Assembly (NCBI RefSeq): GCF_041146395.1
Contig: NC_090984.1
Coordinates: 84,083,114-84,147,113, forward strand
Direction of reading: 5' to 3'
Length of the DNA: 64,000 nt
From: Eulemur rufifrons
Lineage: Eukaryota > Chordata > Mammalia > Primates > Lemuridae
The notes under the pieces were generated by a model, which was given only the letters and a program-made list of their open reading frames with translations, had not been told where the DNA came from and made no database searches. Every line of letters begins with the position of its first letter. Position 1 is the stretch's first letter. The position numbers and the translations under genes are program-made. This document shows positions 22,329 to 33,984 of the stretch, one piece after another.

Positions 22329-24520
22329 ATTCCAAATAAGCCTTCTCTTCACATACGAAAAAGAAAATTCCTTTTGCTTTTTTGTTATTTCTTCAAGTCT
22401 AAACATTTTTTTGTTGTTAAAGTGTGGTGAAAATTCAGACCCATACCTGGCTCACCAATAGACATGGCACAATATTCTGTCTTGGTCTTATGCATGGAGT
22501 ACGTTCTTGGTAGCAAATGTAACACTTGAACTCAGAGGTATTAAAAATTAACACATTTCTATTTTTCACAATATGTGAACAATTCCAAATATAGTTATGT
22601 TTTTGGCAATTCAATAAAGTCTTGATAAAAGATGAAAAATATTTGTTTACATGAGAACATTTTAAAATATATAGTAGAAGGCATGCATAGGTATAGGCAA
22701 CGTGATTGATTTGGAGATCTCTATGAAGAACGGGAAGAATGTTAAAGCTCTTTTGTTTGGATTGGTATTTTGGTGCCTATTTCCCTCTTACATAGATTCA
22801 GTCTTTGCATTAGGGGAGGATTTTGGATCCTGTGGTCATAAGGTCACCATAGTTTTCCGTGGAGAAGGAAATCCATATACACAGTAATTAAATACAATAT
22901 TTTAGTAGGATTTTCTAAATTGCCAATAATGATCAAATTGTTCCCTCTTACTCAGGGAGTAGAGAGTGAATGGGGGACCAACAGTTTTATTATTTTTAGC
23001 TAAATGCACATAAACAGAAGCTGCCTCAAAGTTTTAGATTCTCTCACCTGTAAGGGAATAATACCTAGCAAGTATAATGGACACATTTTTGGTGCTGATA
23101 CCCTGTCCACCACTCCTCCAACCAACAGCACCAAGGTTTTCCTTTTTGGGAAGTTACTCCTAATACATTCTTATCCATGAGATGAAAGTCACATCATCCT
23201 ACCCTGGGCCCAAAGGGTGAGCTGATCCCTTAAGCCCATCACCTTATTTCACCTGCTCCCTGGTGACAGTGATGGAAGGTGGTGGGCGCTTGACAATGTG
23301 GGCCAGTGAGATTAAATCCCAGGGCTTATGTGGATGGTGTTGTTCAACGTGCTGTGGTGAGAATGAGTGAGAACTCAGTGACTATTTTTATTTTGTTTTG
23401 TTTCCAGGGGAGAATCAGGAGCCTCTAGTGAGGCTGACATCAAGGGAACAGTGGAGGAACAGAGACACAGAAATTTCCTGTTACATAGAGTGACCTGTTG
23501 GATCAAGCTTCTACTGAAGGTAGTTTACCTGGACTTCTAGTCAAATGGAATTTAAGAAAAAAAATCTCATTTTAAGGTTTTCTGACACTTGTAATTGAAA
23601 GACTCCTAACTAACAGAACAGGGAAATGGAAAGACAGCAACTGTTCATTTTGGGCATAGTTATCAAGATGGTCCTTTAAGAACATGTACTTATGTTGCAT
23701 CTTGTCTATCTCACAGTGAGGATTGCATATGTCGTGTTTGACTCCATGACTGACCAAAGCAGGCGCTCCTGTAAATTCTAGCTATCATTGTGATGGTGGT
23801 GATGATTATGATTATTAGAGGTGGCTTAGAGAAATTATTTGGCAAATACTGTGAGAATAGGCTGAGAAACACATCTTTGGCTGATATGATAAAATAGAAT
23901 AAGATTATTATTAATTTAAAAAATCCTGTATTGTTACATTTTACTTTACCAGAATGTTTTTATAAAGAAGAACTTTAAAATTTGCCTAAATTTTCTCACT
24001 TAATATTATTGAAAAGGAGATCTGCTATTACATTTTAAGTTTTTCTCAGACTTTCACAGCTTTTTTCATGGGTCTTTAGACAATAGTGAGCCTCCTGTTC
24101 CCACACCCCCATTATTTTATGATAATCTTCAGGCTCAAGATCAATGTTGTTATGAGACAATACTGTCAAATATAAGCATCTTTCCTTAAACCAAATCCAA
24201 AGTGCTATTTCTATTGCCCATGCATTTTCAGAGGACTTCAGTGTAAGATCCCCCAAGTCCTGGGGTGCTGGGAATGCCACTAACTTCACTAATCACACTA
24301 TTAATATAAGGGGGAAAATTTTTAATTTTCTTCAGGTAATCTACTAATTAGAAACTTTGTCAGCCAAAACATGTATAAAATTTGTATTGATAAAATTCTA
24401 CAAATAATATAACTCTTGTTTGAAATAGTTTTGTTTGAAGTTTTGTCATAAAACGGAAACTACTTGTACACGTGGGGTTTGTGGGTGCTTGAAAGGCACA
24501 AAGTTTTTGACTTTTATTCC
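22329..24520. other. Unassigned stretch
   Basis: No element confidently recognised. The 23090-23360 segment has the look of an old LTR or MER repeat but I cannot name it. A pyrimidine tract ending CAG at 23405-23407 and a GT at 23520 bracket 112 bp that could serve as a cryptic exon. Minus-strand frame 24035-24289 (84 codons) shows no family signal. Confidence 0.4.
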
Positions 24521-24895
24521 TTTTGTCTCAGTTTGTTCAGGCTTCTTTAACAAAATACCTCAAACTGGGTGGCTTATAAACAACAGAAATTTACTGCTTA
24601 CAGTTTTGGAAGCTGGGAAGTCCGAAATCAATGTACCAGCAGATTTGGTCTCTGGTGAGGCCTTGCTCGCTCAGAGACAACTATCTCCTTACTGTGACCT
24701 CACATGGCAGAAGGGGTGAATGAGCGCTCTTGGGCCCCTTTTATAGGGGCCCTAGTCCCACTCACGAGGGTTCCACTCTCATTACCGAATCACTTCCCAA
24801 AGGTCCCACTTCCTAATACCATCACCTTGCAGGTTACAATTTCAACATGTAAATTTTGGTTGGGGGGAAACCCAAACATTCAGTCCATTGCATTT
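24521..24895 (-). mobile_element. MLT1-type MaLR solo LTR, reverse orientation
   Basis: The plus strand reads the reverse complement of MLT1: TTCTTTAACAAAATACCTCA, GGGTGGCTTATAAACAACAG, TGACCTCACATGGCAGAAGG, CACTTCCCAAAGGTCCCACTT, ATTTCAACATGTAAATTTTGG and AACATTCAGTCCATTGCA at the end. It is nearly full length with no internal region. Frames at 24435-24907 are by-products. Confidence 0.85.
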
Positions 24896-25008
24896 TTAGT
24901 GTCATAAAAGGATTTAGTCTATATTATCCGTGACCTATAGGATATATGTTTTTATCTGAGAATAATCTAGGGCAGAATGTATGTTCATATAACCCAAGTT
25001 AGCACCAT
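24874..25008. repeat. Copy A of a 135-bp dispersed direct duplication
   Basis: Runs from the last 20 bp or so of the MLT1 LTR into flanking DNA (TGTCATAAAAGGATTTAGTC to AGCACCAT). A copy about 88% identical by eye lies at 26253-26385 in the same orientation, 1.38 kb downstream. Confidence 0.85.
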
Positions 25009-25875
25009 TCTTTTCACCATCAGCATAGGTACTTAATGTCTAAACGTATCTTGAGTGTGTTTAGTAAGCATACCCTTGTGTGACTTGCCTGACAGTGATG
25101 TGAAATGCTGAAACCACTCGTACACTCTTGGCCCAGATATGCATTTACTGATACTGCACATCACACAGAAGGGACTTGCCAAGAAGCTAATTAAGCTTAA
25201 GGTTCAGGGTCCTATACTTGTGTGTCTTTTCCAAGGACCTAGAAGGTGCCCTAGGAACTTTTACTTGTAACTTTCTATTTGTTTTCCAAAAGAGGGCTTC
25301 TCAAAATTATATAAGCCTCAAGCCTCAGAAAAACGGGGAATGTCATGGCCTCTGTATGTCTTTCGAGAGGTAGGAGCAAAGGGAAAGCAAAATAGGTTTT
25401 AGCTTGAACCCTCAATCCTGGTGACCTTTCCAGCCTCGGGAAGTTTAAAATATTCCTCTCTTTCTCATCATCTGCAGAGAACACAGCATTCAAAAACAGC
25501 ACCTTCAGCTCATGTCAGTGAGAGACAGAGAGCTGCAGGACTGTGCAGTCATTCCTGGTTAATTAGCAAAGCAGTGAGTGTGTAGATGCGGAAAGTAAAA
25601 ACTTCTGTAATTTGTCATTAGTCCTGGAAGAGGAGGATAATAGCACAGGGCAAGTGTAGCATGCAGGCATGAGAACATCAAGAAGAGGACCCAAAGAAAC
25701 AGGAAGAAAATGAGTATAAGCAGACCAAACAGAGACTTCTGTTTTCAACAGGCTAGTTAAATGTCTGTGTCAGTTTTTTTGTGAAAAGAATTGGCCATTA
25801 GCATCAGAAACTGTACATACTTTGAAAACTACAACTTTATGTTTAGTATATAGTATCTATACAGTAAGCTAACCA
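25009..25875. other. Unassigned stretch
   Basis: No repeat or gene recognised. Minus-strand frames 25275-25502 and 25563-25748 lack recognisable features. Confidence 0.45.
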
Positions 25876-25879
25876 TGTA

Positions 25880-26250
25880 TTTTAGTATTCTACTACACAT
25901 AGCACAAGTCATTTATATAAAACATTTCCCTAATGTAAGTAACATGTGAATACAAATTTATTTAAAATACACTCAGACAATACAAATAAAGGAGAAGTCC
26001 ACTCTTGGCCACCCCTCTTCCTGCCACATCCACTCTGCCAATTTTGATCACCTCCTTAGGAGTGGTAACCCATGTCCTCAGTTTGTGTTATATTCTTCCA
26101 TACCATTTTATACATATGCTCACATTTTCAACTGCAGGTAAATGTAAGTATTATTTTATCAACTTTCAGGGCCAGCTTTTAAAAAGTATATGGTATCCTC
26201 CGAAATAAATTCTGCAACTTTTGTTTTAAACTCAACAATATACATTAAAC
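25880..26250 (-). mobile_element. Old L1 segment, reverse orientation (before copy B)
   Basis: AAATACACTCAGACAATACA, GAGAAGTCCACTCTTGGCCA and the following AT-rich DNA look like reverse-complement L1M 3' sequence. It appears to resume beyond 26386. Confidence 0.5.
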
Positions 26251-26252
26251 AC

Positions 26253-26385
26253 AAACATTCAGTCCATTGCACTTTTAGTGTCATGAAAGGATTTAGTTTA
26301 CATTATCCATGACCTATAAGATGTGTTTTTATCTTAGAATAATCTAGGGAAGAATGTGTGTTTATATCATCCAATTTAGCACCAT
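26253..26385. repeat. Copy B of the 135-bp duplication, inside an L1
   Basis: AACATTCAGTCCATTGCACT to TTTAGCACCAT repeats copy A (24874-25008) with about 15 differences including a 2-bp gap. It includes the terminal bases of the MLT1 LTR, so the copying followed MLT1 insertion. L1-like sequence lies on both sides. Confidence 0.85.
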
Positions 26386-26990
26386 AAATTAAAGACCTTT
26401 CCATATCAGTACAGGTAGATGTATCTTATAATTAGAAACATTATTAATTACTGCATAATGAGTATTGCCCTAAAAAAGATAAACACTGTAATAGGTCCTG
26501 TAGTATGATCATGCCAATATTTATTTACTCATTCCCTTACTGGTGGAACTTTTTCTATTACTTTCAATGCTGCAGTGAATATTTTTGTGCATTTTCTATG
26601 TATTTTTGTGTGAATTTCTCTAGGAAAGGTTACAAAACAGGGATCACTTTACATATTAATAGGAATGATCAGATTGTACTCCAAAATTGTTCTAGTTTAC
26701 ACTCTTAGAATATATGTGGGTACCCAATTCCCCATCTCCTTAGTGTAATATACAGTGTTATCAATATAATATACAATGTTATACAGTGTTAAATCCTTTT
26801 AATTTTTTTGCTTATTTATGAGCATAGTTTTCTGATTATTAGAAAATTTCCTTTCTGAGTAAATATTTTGATATCTTTATAAGGTTTTTTAGATACTAGC
26901 ACTTGCAGCTTGTCTATTGTGGGACAGGTTCTAGAGCTCAAAGTTGACAAAACACGGTAAGCTACTCTGTCAGAATGTAGTCATAGCAAC
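26386..26990 (-). mobile_element. Old L1 ORF2 3' region, reverse orientation (after copy B)
   Basis: TACTGCATAATGAGTATTGC, TTACTCATTCCCTTACTGGTGG, ATTACTTTCAATGCTGCAGTG and TTGTACTCCAAAATTG-type blocks are the reverse complement of the L1 ORF2 C-terminal region, here much decayed. Confidence 0.7.
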
Positions 26991-27139
26991 ATTTATTTCT
27001 GGCTAGCTGGGCTACATATTACATCCAGATCAGAGATGGTTTCTATCTCAGTGTTCTGAGGGAAGACAGGAGGATGCTTAACTAACTAACCTTAAATGCA
27101 TCTAATAGGTGTAATTAAAGCAAGTTTAATTTTACACAC

Positions 27140-27550
27140 ATGTATTTAGCAATTACTAGGTTCACAACCCTTTGATAAGATCAAAGATAAATCAGATATG
27201 ATACTTACCTTTAAGTATTTCATAGTTTAATAATGAACACTGATTGGCTAAAACATAAATGTCATTCAAAAAATGTTTCAGTAAGAGACAAATGGCAAGG
27301 AGGGAATTCTAAATGGGATCTCAGGGCACACTTCAGAGCTGGTATCTGGGCAAGACCTTGGAAACTTACAGATTTCATGTGGCAGGGGGATGGGGAAGGA
27401 CATTCAAGGCTGAGAGAACAGAGGAGCACCAAGGCAGGACGTTGTCCTGACCAGTGTGTGAGCGAACATTAAGGATGGGAGCTGAGAATTGACACGAGAG
27501 AGAAGCCTGGAAAGTTAGTTGGGTCTGAAGTGGGCATCATTCCGTATAGG
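27140..27550 (-). mobile_element. L2 LINE, reverse orientation, before MER5A-like insertion
   Basis: Plus-strand blocks such as CTTCAGAGCTGGTATCTGGG, ACATTCAAGGCTGAGAGAAC and GGAGCACCAAGGCAGG follow reverse-complement L2. A 79-codon frame (27233-27472) is a by-product. Confidence 0.6.
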
Positions 27551-27551
27551 A

Positions 27552-27728
27552 CAGTGTTTCTCAAAATCCATGTCACCTACAACTGAACTGAAGGTTGCTC
27601 ATTTAAAATACATTCCCAGCCTCACCTTAACATCTGGGCTGTGGTGCCTAGGGAATCTCCATTTTTAACAATATTTTCCAAGGTTTTTTTTTTTTTTTTT
27701 TAATGTGCATTAAATTTGAAAATCACTC
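27552..27728 (+). mobile_element. MER5A-like hAT MITE nested in L2, with internal T18
   Basis: Starts CAGTGTTTCTCAAA and ends TTTGAAAATCACTC, an imperfect inverted pair. The interior (CATTCCCAGCCTCACC, AACATCTGGGCTGTGGTG, GGGAATCTCCATTTTTAACA) follows MER5A. A run of 18 T at 27684-27701 replaces the expected 3' interior and is probably a slippage expansion. Confidence 0.75.
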
Positions 27729-28160
27729 TTTTAGATAATGGTGAGCCTTTGAAAAACTCTGGATTCTTCTTCTGGGAGAGTACTAAGGGAATCAACCATT
27801 CAGGGAACAGCTTGCAGGTGGTTAAGGAAAAAGAAAGGGAAGTGACCCTGAAAAAAAACCCTATGGGCTAGATGCCCTTGGGACACACTGTCTTTGGGAT
27901 TGCTCTAATATCAGGATGTATGTTGGTCAGAGCAGCCCAGGTCAAAAGCAGAGATGCATTTAGGACCATTTAAAACCAATATTAGCCTTAGTGCTCTTTG
28001 AAAGACGCATAATTAGGAATGTAAAAGTCAGGTGACCTCTGATTAGTGAGGAACAGAGTGAAGGGAGAATCCATTAGAAGCTTCTTGTAAGACATTCACA
28101 CTTTGAGAACATTGCTTTGATGACTTTGAAGGGGGTGGAATGGGCAGAAAGGCAGCAGAA
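27729..28160 (-). mobile_element. L2 LINE, reverse orientation, after MER5A-like insertion
   Basis: GATAATGGTGAGCCTTTGAAA and the following GGGAGAGTACTAAGGG segment continue the reverse-complement L2 that stops at 27550. Weakly preserved beyond 27900. Confidence 0.45.
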
Positions 28161-30035
28161 CCAGTTCCTACTTCAAAGACCTATTATAGTGTTTATCTTT
28201 TTTAGGGCAATACTCAAATGTTTTGAGTAGCACTAAAAGGCTCTTTGAATTTGAATATGACTGATTTGGCCACGTGCAGGTAAATTTTGGTTGATCATAA
28301 GATTCACTCTATATTATGATTCAGCTAATATTTTTTAAATTGTTTGAATTTGTGTGTATGTATTTATATTTTCATTTATACAATTCCATATGCTTATATG
28401 AACTTTCAATATTGAAGACTCTGACCCTTGCTAATACAAGATATCTGGGATAGGGATCTTCATTTCCTGTTTAGGAATGAGATAAAGAAGTTTTAAATAG
28501 TTTTCTTCAGTCAATACTAGAAATCATGTTTTTCAAATCTGTCTAGAGTTTATTTCTCGAAACTCCTTGAAGAAAATTAAAATATGGCAGAGATGCACTT
28601 TGGCAGGTAAAGGAATAGTTCTGTATCCCCTGCAGATACAAGCACTTGGGTAAATATTGCAGTCTGAGAAATTGAGGAAACCACACATGAAGGCGTTTGA
28701 GAGGTTTGACTGTGAGGAGGCAGATGTGGCTAAATGGGAGGGGGCAAGCTGCTGGACAGCCTTGAATCTTTCTGCCAGAAGAAGTTTGAGTTGGATCTTG
28801 ACTACTGTCGTAAACCACCAGAGTAGAAGATGCCCTGTCAAAATATTCTTCAATAGGGGAATAATCGTATGTAGAAGAATCTGACACGTAATGATAAAAA
28901 GGACTGAATAAAAGTGGGGATTGAGCTTAGGGAGAGTTTTGGGAGAGGCGATTCTAATGTTAGGCCAGGCTCAAGGTGCAATAAAAAGGAACCATGAGTT
29001 GAACATGTATGGTATACCTTCCAAACGATGGACACTGTGCTATTTACACTCTTGGGGATTGGAAGGACAGATAGGATCCAATAGATGTAAACTTACAAAA
29101 GTTGTCCCATTGGAGGTGCTACCAGAGTTTTCATTAACAAATAAAATAAAACAACTTTATAAAATAAGAAAGGGATATAAGAAGCATGATGGCAGCCACT
29201 AGCAATGGGATATGAGGCTGGAGCAATATATGAGGCTCATGGTTTCAGAAGGTCGTGTTTTCAGAGCTCCAGCTCTAGAAGCTCAGCATTTTGCTTTATT
29301 ACCTTCAGCACCTTGATATTTAAAGAATATTCTTGAGTTTTCTTTTAAATTCCTCTCTGAATATTCATATAGATTTCATTGGGCTCTGAGTTCATAAACG
29401 AAATAGGATCTATGTCTTGATGAAATTGGAGGGGAGACAACCAAGAAAAAATCCAATTTGAGTAATCTACCAATCCCAACTTCCCCAGTAATTTCAGTTG
29501 TATTTTTTGTTCTCTTTGTCCCCAAAGCTTGTGTCACTTTAGATACCATTAAATAGGGATTGTGTTTCACCCTCAGCTGGCTGAGGCAGTAGGTAGCATG
29601 ATAAAAGTGCTTTGCACTTACTGACTCCCTTCAGAATCTACATTTATAAACCACTTGCTTATTTGAGAAGAAAACAAAAGGAGGGTCTTTCGTTCCATCC
29701 TTCCTCATTTTCTGCCTTTGAATTGCATCTGCCCTAACGACTGCCATGGGTAATAAATTGTTTTATATGAAAAGCAGTTCATAACAACATCTTGATTTTT
29801 TTCAATTAAATTAAAAAAAAAATTAGTCTCTATGCCCCCGGATCAAGGAAATTAAGTCCAGAGCATATGGCTTTATAGAACAGCTACGGTTTGCTTTTTA
29901 GAGATATCTTTCTAGAAAACAAATCTTGAAAATCAATAATATTAATCTCTAAAGTACTGTTGAGGTTTTCAGGGAATATGTAAAGACATTTGACTTATTT
30001 GTTTTGTTTTTAATAGTTAAGTCCATATTTCTATG
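28161..30035. other. Unassigned stretch, possible L2 traces at 28655-28810
   Basis: CAAGCTGCTGGACAGCCTTGAA and nearby blocks may be further reverse L2. Overlapping minus-strand frames of 106 and 114 codons (28533-28887) run through it in two registers and have no recognised domain, so chance openness is likelier than a gene. An AAGTGC-TTT-GCACTT micro-palindrome lies near 29606. Confidence 0.4.
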
Positions 30036-30190
30036 GTAAGCTTCCTCAGTGCCTAGCACCATCCTGGGCTTTGTTGAGGGCAAGTCGAAGAAGTTCAAGG
30101 TCCTGTGCTTGCCCTAGAGCAACTGCACTCTCGTTGGGGAGACAAAAACACATAATATGGTGACACAACAGATAGAGTGTGCTAAAAATC
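30036..30190 (-). mobile_element. L2 LINE 3' fragment, reverse orientation
   Basis: CAGTGCCTAGCACCATCCTG, AGGTCCTGTGCTTGCCCTAG and CGTTGGGGAGACAAAAACAC follow the reverse-complement L2 block. Confidence 0.55.
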
Positions 30191-30209
30191 CATAAAATGA
30201 GATGGTATA

Positions 30210-30340
30210 GAAGCCATACTAACTGGATTTGAATCCTCACTCTACCATTTAATAGTTGTGTGATTTTGGGCAAGTTACTCAACTGCTTTGTGCTTCGTTT
30301 TTCCCATCTGTAAAATGGGAATAATAACAATTAACGTATT
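30210..30340 (-). mobile_element. MIR SINE, reverse orientation
   Basis: CTGGATTTGAATCCTCACTC, GTGATTTTGGGCAAGTTACT and CCATCTGTAAAATGGGAATA are classic reverse-complement MIR blocks. Confidence 0.9.
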
Positions 30341-30639
30341 CAAAGTTCTTAGGGCAGAAGCTCCATGTTTTTTAGTTCTTCAGAAGATGCATGTAAATAA
30401 TGTGTGAATTTTTGAAGAGAGATTTCTTTGAGTTAGAATACTTAGGGGAGTTTCTATGGAGTACTTAACAAATCAAGTAGAATTTTAGCTCTGACTTTCT
30501 AAATAGTAGAAATATATTTATATTTTTTCAATTACTGACTCCCTTTGAAGCTAAGGTTATAGTCATTGGCCTATTTGGCAAGAATACATCCATAATGGAT
30601 CTTTCACTCCGTAATCAGAAGTTTTTTAAGTTATAAAAT

Positions 30640-31265
30640 AAATTTATTACAAAATATTTAGAAAATATATGAGTACAAAAAACATAGTTCTGTTGATATC
30701 TCCTATTAGTATTTTGTTGCATTTCCTTCCTATCTTTTTTTTCTATATATGTATTTTAACCAAAATGTGGTCATGGTATATATGCGGTTTTATATCCTAT
30801 CTTTTCACTGAACTCCCTTTGATGGCATTTTCCATTCTCATAATTTATTCTTGAAAAACATTGTTTATAATGATTATAACATCTTCCATCATATGAAATC
30901 CCTTGTTCATTTATTGTTATAATTTAGATTAGTTAACAGTTTTTCACTATTACATAAACACTCCAATAAATATTTTTCTACCCAAATCTTTGTGAGCTTA
31001 ATTGATTATTTTCTTAGGCTAGAACTCTGAAATGAATGTACTGGTTGAAGATTATAGATGTTTTTAAAACTCCTAATGCTTATGGTTAAAATGATTTCAT
31101 AATGGTTAAACTAATTTATATTTTTGCTAGCAATGTTTAAGTTTCCATCTCACTATTTACTAAAACTAGTACTATCATTTTTTAATCTTTGTCAATTTAA
31201 TAGATGAACCACAGCATTTTACTGTAATTTGCAATTATTTGTTTGCTAGTGAGATTGAACTTTAT
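30640..31265 (-). mobile_element. Old L1/HAL1 segment, reverse orientation (outer element)
   Basis: GATGGCATTTTCCATTCTCA, TTTTTCACTATTACATAAACA, ATGAATGTACTGGTTGAAGA and GCAATTATTTGTTTGCTAGTGAG follow reverse-complement old L1 in order. The match breaks at about 31265 and resumes near 31563. Confidence 0.65.
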
Positions 31266-31562
31266 TTTCCTTCAGCTTTATTGAGGTACAACTGACAAAT
31301 AAAAATTATACATATTTAAAGTATACAACATGATGTTTTAATATATGTATACATTGTGAAATGATTACAGCAAGCTATTTAATATTTCCATCACCTCACA
31401 TGTTAGCATTTTTTCCTTTTTGGTGAGAACATTTAAGATCTACTGTCTTAGAAAATTTCAATTATACAATACAGTATTATTAACTATAGTCACCACACTG
31501 TACATTATGAAATTTTTTGTCAGATTTCTCCATTTGTGATAATCTATTTGTACCCCTTGTCC
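31266..31562 (-). mobile_element. L1 3' UTR fragment nested in an older L1
   Basis: CTTCAGCTTTATTGAGGTAC, AACTGACAAATAAAAATTAT, TGTATACATTGTGAAATGAT, CCATCACCTCACATGTTAGC and ACTATAGTCACCACACTGTAC are the reverse complement of an L1MB/L1ME-type 3' UTR. About 300 bp, 5'-truncated. Confidence 0.85.
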
Positions 31563-31800
31563 AGTTTTTTTGAATGAGTTTTTTTTTGTTCTTATCAACT
31601 CTCATGAGCTCTTTGCACAGTAGTCATATTAACTCTTTGTCACATCAGTGCCAAGTTATTTCTGTTTTTGATGCACATAAGTTTTCCATTTTTATGTAGT
31701 CAGTTTTTAAAGTTTTCTTTACTTGTGATTTCTTCCATTGCTTTTAAGTTTAGAAAGTCTAAAATTTTGTTTATTTTTCTTTAAAAAAATCTGTATAAGA
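31563..31800 (-). mobile_element. Old L1/HAL1 segment, continuation
   Basis: CTCATGAGCTCTTTGCACAG and CTTTGTCACATCAGTGCC, with T-rich surroundings, continue the element at 30640-31265, giving an L1-in-L1 nest. Confidence 0.5.
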
Positions 31801-33060
31801 AATTAAATTTTTTACCAAGAAGTGTTAGAGGAGATATTTCTTCGTCATCATGCTTTTGTTGTCTTCTGCTCCTTTACCTCTTCTTCAAAAGAATCTATTC
31901 ATGGTCAATTTTGGGAAAATACATTGTTGTCAATTCCAAAGTTTCTATTTGTGGTTCATACCAGTATCTTGAAAAGTCTGTAGTAAATGCAGTAGCCATG
32001 TCAAGAAGAGAATTTTTTCTCATGAGGACCATAGGAAAACTATCTGTTCTTCATCTTCCTAGAAATAAATCATGGGGCATTGCTTGACAGATTAAGACTT
32101 GGGCATAGCAATTAAAAAAAATCACAGTTTGCTATTGACTCAATTTGTTCATGATTCGACAGAATCCCCTTTGTTGAGTTTACTGTTTTGCTGTTGGTTT
32201 CAACCTTCTTCGGTGTAGAAATCTAAAACGTACGTTGTCTTATCACTGCACTGTTTTCCTGAAGAGACCAATTCTACCCACTACATTGCTTCTCAGCAGG
32301 TCTGCCTTAAACGTGGGGGGGGGGATTTGGGGGATGGGGAGTTTACGCAATCATATCTCACAGGAGGTTTGATGTAAAAGAGATTTCCCAAATTATTTTA
32401 AATGTCAGTTTAAAAGGCTTTTAAGGTTTTTTATTTTGAACGGAAGTATTAACTAGAACTGCCAGGGGCATTTAGTTTGAGAAAAGCAATACAGTGCATA
32501 TTAAATTGGGTAGAAATTTTTATGACTCAAATTCTTCATTTATTATACCCAGATGGTGAGAGCAGGCTGCTGTCTCTGATGCCCTGGTGGAAATAAACCA
32601 TCAAGGAATCCTCTAAGATGGAAGCCTCACTGAGGAGTTTGAACATGGTGTCAGTGTTGCCTTTTCTTTGCCATGTTGACTGGTGCTTCATATTGGAGCA
32701 TCTTTAACTTAATGACAATTCATTGAATTCCTGAGGTTTAATTCTCTTCCTGAAAATTGCTGTTGCTTCTATGGTGCATGGGCTAAAAATTAACTGAAGG
32801 TGTTACTTCACCAAAGTAACTACTTACCTGAAAAGATGAAGCAATTATTTGCTCATTTAACAAATTTTTTGCTCATTATCCATTAAATGCAAGGTGTCCT
32901 AATGGAGTTAAAAAACAAGTTGCTTTAAAAAAGTTAAGTATGAAAACAAGAAAATATTTAAAGGAATAAATTATAAATCATATCTTAATGGAAAATTCTT
33001 TCATTTTGAGACTGTTATTTGAAAATTAAATATACTTGTATAATATGGCATTGGCTTAAC
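31801..33060. other. Unassigned stretch with a G-rich motif
   Basis: No transposon recognised. G-runs of 10, 5 and 4 at 32315-32339 form a G-quadruplex-like motif. No reading frame of note. Confidence 0.45.
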
Positions 33061-33064
33061 ATGT

Positions 33065-33265
33065 GTAGTACTTCATAAAGTATTCTTATATATGATATCT
33101 CATTTGGTTTATACACTTTTTTTGATAGGTAGGGAAGACATTACCATCTTAATTTTATACATCAATGAGTCCATAGCTAAAGTTACATGGCCAGTAAGAA
33201 ATGGAGTCAGGAATCAAAAGCAGATCTTTGAGTCCTAGGCTGACTTTACTCCTTCTATGCTATAA
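33065..33265 (+). mobile_element. MIR SINE
   Basis: GATATCTCATTTGGTTTATA, GATAGGTAGGGAAGACATTA, GTCAGGAATCAAAAGCAGAT and CTTCTATGCTAT follow the MIR core and 3' end. Confidence 0.75.
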
Positions 33266-33269
33266 ATGT

Positions 33270-33980
33270 TGAAAAAGAGGAAAATAATAAACAGCTGCAT
33301 TTGTAGGTGTGACATTTTAAAGGTTAGAGCAGTATTTTAGTGATAATTGCTATCATAGCTTTCTTTATAAAAATGAACATAAATTAGGGTATTGCTGGGA
33401 TTTTACCTTTTGGAAAAATGGAAGAGCAGCTATACTTTAAATATAATGTGTCTGCAAAGAAATGTTTGTGATATTTCAAGATTAAAAATGGAACACTCAT
33501 TGTTGCAATTTATTTAGGAAGGAAAAACCCCAGATTATGTTTTATCTGAGCATTGCATCAGGATTTCCTTTGTTTTTGTTTTTCTTCTATTTCATTTGAT
33601 ACTGGAGTTTATCTGGAGATGCAAAGCTGAACGGGCAAATAATTGTGGCCACAATCACCTAATTGTACTGCTCTTTAGGAGTGGAGGGTTTCCTCTCAGT
33701 TTCCTCTTTGAGGGCAGTGTGGGTAGACAATGACAGGCTGGGTTGTATGCTGCAGAAACCACTGCTGTGTGTTAAAAGAATGAGCAACAGATCCAGAATT
33801 TTGGTTGTTTGACTCAATACGGATTTTTGCTAAACCCAAAGCTTGAGAAAAATTTTAGTCATGGTACCCTTGCTCAGTAGAAAACAGATGGGAAGAGGGC
33901 TGTTATCATTTATACTTGGGGTACAGTGCAGCATGGATGCAGATCTGGAAAATAATTGTTTAAAGGTCATAATACCAAGG
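33270..33980. other. Unassigned stretch
   Basis: Nothing recognised; ordinary composition and no open frame long enough to report. Confidence 0.5.
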
Positions 33981-33984
33981 AACT

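Noticed and set aside
28533..28887. Overlapping 106- and 114-codon minus-strand frames
   Set aside because: Two registers are open together, with no family similarity and possible L2 origin of the underlying DNA.
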